Origin: RBG-16-66-20 sp036262835
GTDB lineage: Bacteria > Pseudomonadota > Gammaproteobacteria > Burkholderiales > SG8-39
Direction of reading: 5' to 3'
DNA length: 64,000 nucleotides
NCBI GenBank assembly: GCA_036262835.1
Contig: DATAID010000043.1
Location: 30,841 to 94,840 of the forward strand
The notes beneath the pieces are model-generated. The model did not search any database. It was not told the origin of the DNA and saw nothing but the letters and a program-made list of their open reading frames with translations. Every line of letters begins with the position of its first letter. Position 1 is the stretch's first letter. The translations under genes and the position numbers were made by a program. Positions 1 to 7,970 of this stretch are shown here, one piece after another.

Positions 1-13
1 GCCGACCCGCTCG

Positions 14-1015
14 TCACCGAGGCCCTTCGCCGGTCTCGCCGCCGCGACGGATCTGCTCCGCAAGGCCCTGCAGGTTGGCGTCCAGCTCGCGGAAGCGCTG
101 GGCGATGACGTGCAGGATGATGCCCATCACGATGCTGATGAGCCCCGAAAGCACCGTTCCGACGGCGAGGATGGCAGAAGGAATCCTGAGGATGAGCCCG
201 GTGCGCAGGAAGTCGGCGATCACGACCCCGCCCGGGATCAGCCCGAGGCCGATCAGCACGAGGCCGACGCCGCCGAAAAAGGCGAGCGGCCGGTAGTCGC
301 GAAAAAGCGCGAACATGCTGCCGAGGATCACCAAGCCGTCGCGCACGATGCGGATCTTGGAGGAGCTGCCTGCCGGCCGGCTGCGCAGGTCGACCGCAAC
401 CTCGGTGACGCGAAAGCGGCGCGCCAGGGCGCGGATCGTCATCTCGGCCTCGGTCTCGAAGCCGCCGGAAAAAAGCGGCGTGCCGAGCACGAACCGGCGG
501 CTGAAGGCCCGGTAGCCCGACAGGAGGTCGCTGATGCGGATGCTGAACATGCGGCGCAGGAAGAAGAGGTACATGCGATTGCCGAGCCGGTTGATCGCGC
601 GGAACTCGCTTTTCGAGGCGTTCTGCAGGCGCGAGCCGATCACCATGTCGGCCTCGCCGTTGCGGATCGGCGCGATCAGCCGGTGCACCGCCTCCGCCGG
701 GTAGGTGTCGTCGCCGTCGACCATGACATAGACGTCGGCGTCGACCTGCCGGAACATCGACTGCACCACATTGCCCTTGCCGAGCCGCAGCTCCTCGATC
801 ACCACCGCGCCGGCCTCGCGCGCCACCGCCGCCGTCTCGTCCGAGGAGCGATTGTCGAACACGTAGACGCGCGCGGCGGGGAGCTCGGCGCGGAACGCCT
901 CGACGACGTGGCGGATCGTGACCGCCTCGTTGTGGCAGGGAATGAGAACGGCGACGCCCGCCCCGACAGGCGCATCGCGCGCCGGATCTCGAAGCAGCGT
1001 GGCGGGTTTCGTCAT
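14..1015 (-). CDS. GT2 glycosyltransferase, DPM1/ArnC-like, with C-terminal membrane anchor
   Basis: Predicted to transfer a sugar from a nucleotide donor to a polyprenyl-phosphate carrier at the inner face of the inner membrane. The N-terminal GT-A domain shows the family-2 opening (AVLIPCHNEA near residue 25), a DNRSSDET segment and the metal-binding VDGDDTYP near residue 110. The last 100 residues hold two hydrophobic helices followed by a short cytoplasmic tail, as in DPM1/GtrB-type enzymes. I used the ATG at 1015 (MTKPA); an ATG three codons upstream at 1024 is equally possible. The gene lies 20-30 bases downstream of a polytopic membrane protein on the same strand, so it probably supplies the lipid-linked sugar used by that protein. 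Substrate unknown. Confidence 0.88.
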   Translation of the reverse strand: MTKPATLLRDPARDAPVGAGVAVLIPCHNEAVTIRHVVEAFRAELPAARVYVFDNRSSDETAAVAREAGAVVIEELRLGKGNVVQSMFRQVDADVYVMVDGDDTYPAEAVHRLIAPIRNGEADMVIGSRLQNASKSEFRAINRLGNRMYLFFLRRMFSIRISDLLSGYRAFSRRFVLGTPLFSGGFETEAEMTIRALARRFRVTEVAVDLRSRPAGSSSKIRIVRDGLVILGSMFALFRDYRPLAFFGGVGLVLIGLGLIPGGVVIADFLRTGLILRIPSAILAVGTVLSGLISIVMGIILHVIAQRFRELDANLQGLAEQIRRGGETGEGPR

Positions 1016-1044
1016 CGAAGGCATTGTAGAACCAAATTTCCGGG

Positions 1045-2751
1045 TCACCCCGGCGGCGCTCTCCACTGCTCGCCCCAGTCGCCGCTCGAGCGCTTCACAA
1101 AGCCCGGAAAGCGTCTCGTCATCAGTGCGGCATTGGCGGCCTCGCCGCCCGACACCATCACGATGCGCGTGCCGCGCAGCAGCGGATCGTTCTGGACGAG
1201 ATCGTCGACGTAGAAGCCGCTGCCGGGCTGGACGAACACGACCTCGCGCTCGCCGCGCGGCGCGGGGCGAGCGAGCGGCGGCACCTGCTCCAGGTGCCCG
1301 CGCACGAACGTCTCCACTTCCGCGAGCCGGGCGCCGTTCGCGAAGAGGAGCGAAAGCGCAACCAGCCAGGCCGCCATGCCGCGCACGTCGCCCGCCGGCT
1401 GCGCGCGCGCGATGCAAAGCCCCGCCAGCAGCGGCAGCACGAACCAGGCCGAGTGGAAATAGCGAAATCCCCAGCCGTGCCCCTGGTCGAATGGAAAAAA
1501 GAAGTAGCCGAAAAAGGTCGTCAGCGCGGCGGCCGCGAGCAGCTTCACGGGCGTGCTCGCGCGCGCCGAGGCGAGGCCGCAGGCCGAGAGCACGAGGAGG
1601 CCTGCCGCCGCCCAGGTCCAGACCTTGGTCAGGCCCGCCACGCGCGCGAGCGCGAGCGCCTCGCCCGGGAGCACGATGACCGTTCCTGCGCGGTGGAGGA
1701 TTGTTTCGAGCAGCGGGCGTGCCGGCGCGGGGGTGCCCGGCGCGACGGCGCCCGCGCCGAGCATTCCAGTCAGGTGGTCCTGCCAGCCCAGGCCGAGCAG
1801 CAGCGTCAGCGGGAGATATCCGGCCGCAAGCGACAGGACGAGACGCCAGCGGTCGGCACGCGCGAGCAGCCAGAGCGCGAACGGCAGCGCGAAGAGGAAA
1901 TGGGGCACGGGCTGGTGCAGCGTCAAGGCGATCGACCCGGCCACGCCCGCGAGGACGGCGCGCATCGCCGTCGGCTGCAGCAAAAGCACCGCAAACAGCG
2001 CGTTTAACAGCAAGCTTGCCGGCATGGAGTAGTACGACAGGGCATCGATGACGAAGACCGGCGAGGCGAGCACGAGCATCACCGCCCACGCGGCCGCGTC
2101 GCTCGAGCCGGTGACCTGCCGCGTCAGGCGATGGACGGCGGGCAAGGTGAGCGCGCTGATGAGCGGGTTCGCCGCCCAGGGCACATTCAGCCATGCAAAG
2201 GGCGCGAGCAGCAGCGCGAAGCCCGGCCAGTAGCGCGAGGACACTTCGCCCGTCGTGCGCGAAACGGCGAGGAAGACGTTCTGGAAGGGGTGCGGGATGA
2301 GCGCATCCACGAGCTCGGGCGGGAAGACGCCGCCGAGGCGGCCGGCCGCAAACGCCTTCGCCTGGAAGAGCACGGCGTATTCATCCATCGACAGCGGCTG
2401 GTCGTGGTAGATGCGAAGAGCGCCGAGGCAAAGCAGCGGGAAGACGACGGCGGCAAGGCGCCAGGGGTGGGATCCGGCCATCCGGACGGCGCTGAGGAGC
2501 GTTCCTGCGTGCCCGCGCAGCGCGTAAGCGCCCACCGCGAGCGCGAGCAGCAGCCAGTTGGCGAGCCAATCGCCGGTCGCGAGCAGCTGAGCGAATACCG
2601 CCGAGAAGCCGAAGGGCGCATAGCGCAGGAAGGCGTCGATCGCCAGCGCCGCGCCCAGGCACCAGAGGATCAGGCCGCGGGCGGCGAGCGAATGATCGCG
2701 CGTCACGTGATCACGTCCGCCAAGCTGCCGTCCCCCGGGATTCAGTAACAT
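1045..2751 (-). CDS. Polytopic membrane protein, putative GT39/ArnT-like glycosyltransferase
   Basis: A 568-residue protein made almost entirely of hydrophobic helices (about 11-13). It carries an acidic first-loop motif, SMDEYAVLFQAK, near residue 120, in the place where PMT/ArnT-type glycosyltransferases keep their catalytic Asp-Glu. It is paralogous to the divergent gene at 2807-4468: the DEYAV motif, the FPPEL block, the YWPGF block and the C-terminal YFHSAW/QNDP blocks align in order. It probably transfers a lipid-linked sugar on the periplasmic side, fed by the downstream GT2 enzyme. The ATG at 2751 is the first in frame, but the first 20 residues are polar, so a later start is possible. 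Acceptor unknown. Confidence 0.75.
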   Translation of the reverse strand: MLLNPGGRQLGGRDHVTRDHSLAARGLILWCLGAALAIDAFLRYAPFGFSAVFAQLLATGDWLANWLLLALAVGAYALRGHAGTLLSAVRMAGSHPWRLAAVVFPLLCLGALRIYHDQPLSMDEYAVLFQAKAFAAGRLGGVFPPELVDALIPHPFQNVFLAVSRTTGEVSSRYWPGFALLLAPFAWLNVPWAANPLISALTLPAVHRLTRQVTGSSDAAAWAVMLVLASPVFVIDALSYYSMPASLLLNALFAVLLLQPTAMRAVLAGVAGSIALTLHQPVPHFLFALPFALWLLARADRWRLVLSLAAGYLPLTLLLGLGWQDHLTGMLGAGAVAPGTPAPARPLLETILHRAGTVIVLPGEALALARVAGLTKVWTWAAAGLLVLSACGLASARASTPVKLLAAAALTTFFGYFFFPFDQGHGWGFRYFHSAWFVLPLLAGLCIARAQPAGDVRGMAAWLVALSLLFANGARLAEVETFVRGHLEQVPPLARPAPRGEREVVFVQPGSGFYVDDLVQNDPLLRGTRIVMVSGGEAANAALMTRRFPGFVKRSSGDWGEQWRAPPG

Positions 2752-2806
2752 TGCGCACCGGCCTCGCTAGGCCGCCGCGAGTATAGCCCACCCCCTCCAA
2801 CGTCAA
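2752..2806. promoter_or_regulatory. Divergent intergenic region with small inverted repeat
   Basis: The 55 bases between two divergent paralogous membrane-protein genes must carry both start regions. A 6-bp inverted repeat (CGGCCT-CGCT-AGGCCG, 2759-2774) sits in the middle and a TATAGC hexamer follows it on the plus strand. No convincing -35 element is visible. Confidence 0.3.
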
Positions 2807-4468
2807 ATGCACGCGCCGACCCGAAACGCGCTGCGTCCCGTGATGCCGGTTTTCGCCTGCAGCCTGGCCATTTCGGCCGGCCTTGCCGCCTTGATGGTCC
2901 TCGAGCGCGCCGGCGTGCCCAATCCGTTCGAGCTGCGGATCATCCGCTATCTCAGCCTCTACCAGGACCTGTACGCGTTTGCCCCGTACATGGCGATTCT
3001 CCTGCTTGCGCTCGTGCCCGCCATCCGGAATGTCGGAATCGCGCTGGCCGATTGGTGCGGCGCGCACCCTCGCCTGCTCGCGGCGCTCGCCGCGCTCGGG
3101 CTCGCCGCGGGCTCCCTCTTCGTCTGCCGGGCCTACCCGCTGACGATGGACGAATACGCCGTCGTATTTCAAAGCAAGATTTTCGCCGCGGGCCACCTGA
3201 CCGGCCGATTTCCGCCGGAGCTCCTCGACTGGCTGATCCCCAAGGCGATCCAGGGCAAGTTCCTCAAGCCGGACTCCCACACCGGCGCGGTCGCGGCAGC
3301 GTACTGGCCCGGGTTCTCGCTGCTGCTCACGCCGTTCACGCTGCTCGATTCTCCGTGGCTGCTCAACCCGCTGATCGGCGGGGCGACGGTGCTCCTCATG
3401 CACAGGCTCGGCCTCGAGCTTTTTGGCGAGCGGCGCTCCGCCGGGCTGGTCGCGCTTCTCACGCTCGCTTCCTCCGCGGTCGCCATCAACGCCATGACGT
3501 ACTACACGATGCCGGCTCATCTGCTTGCGAGCGCCCTGTATGTGCTTCTCCTGCTCCGGCCGAATCCGGCGAAGGCGTTTGCCGCCGGGGTCGTAGGCTC
3601 TTACGCGCTCGTGCTGCACAGTCCCGTGCCGCACCTGCTGTTTGCGCTGCCTTTCATCGCCTGGCTCGCCTTCCAGCCGCGCGGCCCTCGCCTGGTGGCC
3701 GTGCTTGTGATCGGTTACCTGCCGCTGTGCCTGCTGCTGGGCTTCGGATGGGCTTCGCTGCTCGACACGCTGGAGCTCGTCACGCCCTCCGGCGCGCTCG
3801 TCGCCCCTTCGAGCCTCGCGGAGTCGATTCTCAGCCGCCTGCGCAGCATCCAGGACTGGGGCCGCTACGAGACCCCGAGCCTCGTCCAGCACACGCTGGT
3901 TTTCGCGAAGCTATGGTTGTGGGCGGTGCCGGCCCTGGTGGCCGCGGCTGCGCTGGGCGCCTGGCGGGTGCGTCGCGAGAGCGGAATCCTGCGCGTGCTG
4001 GCGATCGCGGCGCTGCTTACCTATCTCGGCTACCAATGCCTGCCGATCTACCAGGGCCACGGCTGGGGCTACCGTTACTTCCATCAGGCCTGGCTTGCGC
4101 TTCCGCTGCTCGCGGTGGCCGGGTTGCGCGTCGCGCCGCACGCTGCGCTCGGCGGCTATCTCGCCGGCTCGGCGCTCCTCAGCCTTGCCCTGCTCACCCC
4201 GTTTCAGGCGCTGCAAGTGAGGACCTTCGTCGATCGCCATCTGGCGCAGTTGCCGCCAATTCCGGCGCAGGTCCGCGTCGTCCTCATCAATCCGCTCGCC
4301 GGCTACTACAGCTGGGACCTCGCGCAGAACGATCCCTTCCTGCGCGGCCGCGTGACGCTGCTGATTTCGCAAGGTCCACGGGCCGACCAGGAAACGATGG
4401 CGAAGGTTTTTCCGGGCTATGAGCCGATTTCGGGCGACGGGCGTGCCGCCTTCTGGGGAACACGCTAG
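2807..4468 (+). CDS. Polytopic membrane protein, putative GT39-like; paralogue of 1045-2751
   Basis: A 553-residue protein with about 12 hydrophobic segments. It has the same loop motif (TMDEYAVVFQSK, near residue 110), FPPEL, YWPGF and YFHQAW blocks as its divergent neighbour, so the pair arose by an inverted duplication. A role as a lipid-sugar-dependent glycosyltransferase is inferred from the acidic loop and topology, not shown. Its TAG stop overlaps the TAG of the convergent FAD oxidoreductase in a shared CTAG (4465-4468), so there is no room for a conventional terminator between them. ATG at 2807 chosen as the first in frame after the divergent promoter region. Confidence 0.75.
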   Translation: MHAPTRNALRPVMPVFACSLAISAGLAALMVLERAGVPNPFELRIIRYLSLYQDLYAFAPYMAILLLALVPAIRNVGIALADWCGAHPRLLAALAALGLAAGSLFVCRAYPLTMDEYAVVFQSKIFAAGHLTGRFPPELLDWLIPKAIQGKFLKPDSHTGAVAAAYWPGFSLLLTPFTLLDSPWLLNPLIGGATVLLMHRLGLELFGERRSAGLVALLTLASSAVAINAMTYYTMPAHLLASALYVLLLLRPNPAKAFAAGVVGSYALVLHSPVPHLLFALPFIAWLAFQPRGPRLVAVLVIGYLPLCLLLGFGWASLLDTLELVTPSGALVAPSSLAESILSRLRSIQDWGRYETPSLVQHTLVFAKLWLWAVPALVAAAALGAWRVRRESGILRVLAIAALLTYLGYQCLPIYQGHGWGYRYFHQAWLALPLLAVAGLRVAPHAALGGYLAGSALLSLALLTPFQALQVRTFVDRHLAQLPPIPAQVRVVLINPLAGYYSWDLAQNDPFLRGRVTLLISQGPRADQETMAKVFPGYEPISGDGRAAFWGTR

Positions 4469-6027
4469 CCCGCGCGTTTGCCTTCCTCGTGGTACTCGTC
4501 GTCGATGTTCACCGCCCAGATCGCCGACTTGTCGGCGCGGCGGGCGAGGATCGCCTCGGCGGCGAGCCTGGCCGATAGCATGGAGTGGTCCTGGTTGTTG
4601 TAGCGGTGCATGCCGTTGCGCCCGACCAGGAAGAGATTCGCGCGCTCGTCGAGCCAGGCGCGCAGCTCGCCGAAGCGCGCGTAGCTGCCGAAGTAGCCCG
4701 GGTAGGCTTTGGGCATGCGGATGACGACCGCATCCACATGGTCGGCCGGATCGGCAAGGCGCAGCTGCTGCATCTCGCGCACGGCAAGGGCCTTCAGCTC
4801 CGCGTCCGCCATGCGCCAGAGGTCGTCGCCTTCGTTGCAGAAAAACTCCATGCCGATCCAGGTAGTACTCGAGTCTTTCACCAGATAGGGGCTCCAATTG
4901 TTGAAGATCTGGAGCCGCCCCACCTTGACGCCGGGCTCCTGAACGTAGATCCAGTTGTCGGGCAGCGGCTGCGCGAGCTTGCGGTAAAGCAGCCCGACGA
5001 TGAGGAAGTCGCGATACTCGAGCCCCGCGGCGATCGCGCGCGCCGGCTCGGGCGCCGGCGGCTCCATGCCGAGCACGAGGTCGCGCAGCGGCATGGTGGA
5101 CACGAAAAAGTCGGCTTCGTAGCGGCGCTCGGCGCCGTTCTCGCTGGCGTGCACCGCGACGATCCCGCCGTTGCCCTGCTCGAGCCGCGTCACGCGCGCA
5201 CCGTGGACGAGACGCGCCCCCATCTGCTGCAGCCGCGCCGCGGTGACTTCCCACATCTGGCCCGGACCGAGCTTCGGATAGAGGAAGCGCTCGATGAGCG
5301 AAGTCTGCTCGGCGCCGCCCAGCCCCCCGCCGGGGCGGCCGAAGGGCTTGCGCAGCGCGTGCAGCAGCGCCTTGCCCACCGACAGGCTCTTCACGCGCTG
5401 GGCGCCCCACTCCGCGCTGATGCGGTCGCAGGAGGTGCCCCACACTTTCTCCGTGTACTCCTTGAAGAACTGCAGGTAGAGCCGGCGCCCGAAGCGGTTG
5501 ATGAAGAAATCCTCCAGGCTCTTTTCCGGCCGGCGCGGGAAGAGCTTTGCCCACAGGTAGCTGAAGCCGAAGACGAGGCAGCGCCCGAGGCCGAGCTTGA
5601 GCGCCGTCTCGACATTGGCCTTGAGCGGATAGTCGAAGAACTTGCCGTCGAAGTAGATGCGCGAGAGCCGGTTGCGCACCAGCATCACGTCGCGGTCCGC
5701 CTCGTTCGCGTGGGCCGCCTGGTAGAGCTCGCGCCACTTGCCCTGGTAGTCGAGCCGGAGCTTGGCGGCGCCCTCGGGCGGGGCGGCGAGCGGCAGGATG
5801 CCCAGCCACCAATCCATCACCCAATCGGATTTCGAGAAGAAGCGGTGCCCGCCGATGTCGATCCGGTTGCCCTTGTACTCGACCGATTGCGCGAGGCCGC
5901 CGATGTGCGCCGTCGCCTCGAGAATCACGATGTCCTTCTCGCCTGCGCGCGCGAGCTCGTAGGCCGCGGTGAGCCCTGCCGGGCCGGCGCCGATGACGAG
6001 GACTCGCGTGCGGACGATATCGATCAC
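4465..6027 (-). CDS. NAD(P)/FAD-dependent oxidoreductase, UDP-galactopyranose-mutase-like
   Basis: A 520-residue flavoprotein. The N-terminus has the Rossmann dinucleotide motif GAGPAGLTAAYEL (residues 12-24), then the ILEA acidic end of the second strand and the GGLAQ and GGHRFFSK blocks typical of the amine-oxidase / protoporphyrinogen-oxidase / UDP-galactopyranose-mutase superfamily. A C-terminal GRNGMHRYNNQDHS block would contact the flavin. The gene follows gtrA by six bases in a chain of overlapping glycosyltransferase genes, so a role in modifying or isomerising a sugar nucleotide or lipid-linked sugar is more likely than porphyrin oxidation. Exact substrate not determinable from sequence. 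Confidence 0.82.
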   Translation of the reverse strand: MIDIVRTRVLVIGAGPAGLTAAYELARAGEKDIVILEATAHIGGLAQSVEYKGNRIDIGGHRFFSKSDWVMDWWLGILPLAAPPEGAAKLRLDYQGKWRELYQAAHANEADRDVMLVRNRLSRIYFDGKFFDYPLKANVETALKLGLGRCLVFGFSYLWAKLFPRRPEKSLEDFFINRFGRRLYLQFFKEYTEKVWGTSCDRISAEWGAQRVKSLSVGKALLHALRKPFGRPGGGLGGAEQTSLIERFLYPKLGPGQMWEVTAARLQQMGARLVHGARVTRLEQGNGGIVAVHASENGAERRYEADFFVSTMPLRDLVLGMEPPAPEPARAIAAGLEYRDFLIVGLLYRKLAQPLPDNWIYVQEPGVKVGRLQIFNNWSPYLVKDSSTTWIGMEFFCNEGDDLWRMADAELKALAVREMQQLRLADPADHVDAVVIRMPKAYPGYFGSYARFGELRAWLDERANLFLVGRNGMHRYNNQDHSMLSARLAAEAILARRADKSAIWAVNIDDEYHEEGKRAG

Positions 6028-6033
6028 ACTCCC

Positions 6034-6423
6034 CTAGGTGTAGCGGGTGAACAGTAGCATCTTGCGCGCCCCGAAATTGAAGCAGAACACCACGCCGGCC
6101 GAGATGATCTTGGCGGCCTCGTACGAGAGCGCGAGCCACTCGACGCAGCCGTAGATGACGAGCTGGTTGAGCGCCATGCCGGCAAGGCCGATCAGCGCGA
6201 AAACGAGGAACTCGAGCCGCGCATCGGCGATGCGCCGATGGGCGAAGATCCAGCGCACGCTGAAGAGGTAGATCGTGGCGAGCCCGAGGGCGAAGCCGGC
6301 CGGCGCGGCGACGAGGTAATTCACGTCGGCAAGCCGGATGAGCGCGATATAGGTGCCGAAATCGACCGCGAGCGCGACAAGCCCCGCGGCGATGTAGCGC
6401 AGCCATTCGCGCGCAATGCTCAT
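6034..6423 (-). CDS. GtrA family protein
   Basis: A 129-residue protein with four hydrophobic helices and the GtrA pattern: an arginine near the start of helix 1 (EWLRYIAAGL), FAL-GLATIYLFSVRWIF in the middle and FNFGARKMLLF at the end. GtrA proteins are thought to flip or help transport polyprenyl-phosphate-linked sugars across the inner membrane. The start codon overlaps the upstream membrane glycosyltransferase's stop as ATGA (6420-6423), indicating translational coupling. With the GT2 and GT39-like genes nearby it completes a make-flip-transfer set. Confidence 0.9.
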   Translation of the reverse strand: MSIAREWLRYIAAGLVALAVDFGTYIALIRLADVNYLVAAPAGFALGLATIYLFSVRWIFAHRRIADARLEFLVFALIGLAGMALNQLVIYGCVEWLALSYEAAKIISAGVVFCFNFGARKMLLFTRYT

Positions 6424-7970
6424 TTAGGTGCCTTGAGTAGCATCGACGCCACCGTGCCGTCGGGAAGCGCGCGCACGTGCTCGGCCGCCGGCCGCCACGC
6501 GAGCGCGCGCAGGCCGGCCTGCCACGCCGCCTCGCTCAGCGTATCGCGCGGGTTGAAGCGGCTGAGAAAAACATGGTCCGCGCCGGATTGACGCACCGCC
6601 GTCCGGTAGGCGTCGGTACCGAGCCCGGCATCGGGGGCCTTGACGCCCTCGCGGTTGGCAAGAAGCGCGACGTAGGACGGCACGGTCCACATCACGCGCT
6701 CGCCTTCCCGCGTGCGCGAGCGGATCGCCTCCATGTCCGCCATGAGCCCGAGATGCACCTCGGAGCGCGCCCGTGCCTGCGCAAGATCGGGCGTACGGTA
6801 CCAGTCGACGATCCCGGTGACCGGCCCCGGGGCCTGCGCGCGCTGATACAGGAAGCCAAGCGCTGGCACCGTGAGGCTCAGCGTGAGAAGCGCCAGCGCC
6901 GCGTAGCCGAGCGCGGCGGGGCGCTGCGCGGCTTCGAGCAGCCTTCCCGCCGCCGCGAAAGCATAGAGAACGAGCACCGGCAGGATCGGGAAGAGAAAGC
7001 GCCCCATCTGGTCGTAGAAGGGCCAGACGAGGAAAAGGACGAGATAGGCACCGGTCATCCAGCCGTCCGCCTTGCGCTCCTTCAGCCTGAGCGCGAGGCC
7101 CGCGAGCGCGAGCACGCCGACGGCCGCGGCAAGGATCGTCCTCGCCGGCCGACCTTCCACCCAGTAGATGAGGAGCGAGCCGATCCAGCCTTCGCCGATG
7201 GCGTGCAGCTGCCGCCCGAGGATCGCGCGCGCCGCCGACCAGGGATCTGCAGAGGCGCCGAGTGCTGCGGCATTGTCGAGCAGGAGGCGAGCGTAGCTGT
7301 CGGTGGTGGCGGCCGGGCGCAGCAGGACCCAAGCGCCATAGGCAAGGACCGCGGCGAGCGCCGGCAGCATCGCTTTCGCCCGCGAGCCCAGACCCGGCCG
7401 GCCGCGCACGAACGCCCAGGCCGCATAGGCCGCGATGGGCGCGACAGCCGCGGTGCGCGTGAGAAGCAACGCCGCCATGAGCAGCGCGAGCAGCCCCCTC
7501 CGTCGGCCCGCGTCCAGGGCGAGCAGCGTCGCGAGCAGGAGCACGCAGAAAAGCGGCTCGCTCAGGATTCCCTTCGCGTTGATCCACGAGGCGGGCAGGA
7601 GCGCAACGACGAGCGCCGCGACCGCCGCGGCGCCGCGACTTGCGAGCCAGCGCACGCCGAGCAGGTACATGAGCGGCAGGCACGCCGCCAGAATGAGCGC
7701 GTTGAGCACGTGCGCCCAGGCAAGGTCGTGGGCGGCGCCGGCAAGCGCGAGCACCCAGGGAAAGAGCGGCGGGTAGAACGCTTCGGACGCAAAGGCGGCG
7801 CCGACCGGCGCCGTGGCCGCCTGCCAGGGCGAGAACACCTGCGCCATGACGAGGTAGCTCACGCTGTCGTCGGCGAAAGTCGCAAGCGTCGCCTGGCGCA
7901 CGAAGAGCGCGCAGGTGAGCGCGAAGCCGAGCGTGAGGGCGCCCACGGCGACGCCGGGCAGCGCTCTCAT
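6420..7970 (-). CDS. Polytopic membrane protein, putative GT39-like glycosyltransferase
   Basis: A 516-residue integral membrane protein with about 11 helices. An acidic first periplasmic loop (FADDSVSYLVMAQ, near residue 33) resembles the catalytic Asp-Asp/Asp-Glu of PMT/ArnT-type enzymes, followed by a FYPPLFPWVLA block common in this superfamily. It overlaps both neighbours by four bases (ATGA at 7967-7970 and 6420-6423), so it lies in the middle of one translationally coupled operon with GT41/GT4, gtrA and the flavoprotein. It is not closely similar to the divergent paralogue pair at 1045-4468. Acceptor unknown. Confidence 0.76.
   Translation of the reverse strand: MRALPGVAVGALTLGFALTCALFVRQATLATFADDSVSYLVMAQVFSPWQAATAPVGAAFASEAFYPPLFPWVLALAGAAHDLAWAHVLNALILAACLPLMYLLGVRWLASRGAAAVAALVVALLPASWINAKGILSEPLFCVLLLATLLALDAGRRRGLLALLMAALLLTRTAAVAPIAAYAAWAFVRGRPGLGSRAKAMLPALAAVLAYGAWVLLRPAATTDSYARLLLDNAAALGASADPWSAARAILGRQLHAIGEGWIGSLLIYWVEGRPARTILAAAVGVLALAGLALRLKERKADGWMTGAYLVLFLVWPFYDQMGRFLFPILPVLVLYAFAAAGRLLEAAQRPAALGYAALALLTLSLTVPALGFLYQRAQAPGPVTGIVDWYRTPDLAQARARSEVHLGLMADMEAIRSRTREGERVMWTVPSYVALLANREGVKAPDAGLGTDAYRTAVRQSGADHVFLSRFNPRDTLSEAAWQAGLRALAWRPAAEHVRALPDGTVASMLLKAPK

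Noticed and set aside
110..1213. Plus-strand open frame opposite the GT2 gene
   Set aside because: Composition is Arg/Ala/Asp/Glu-rich without domain, and the minus-strand GT2 has clear motifs.
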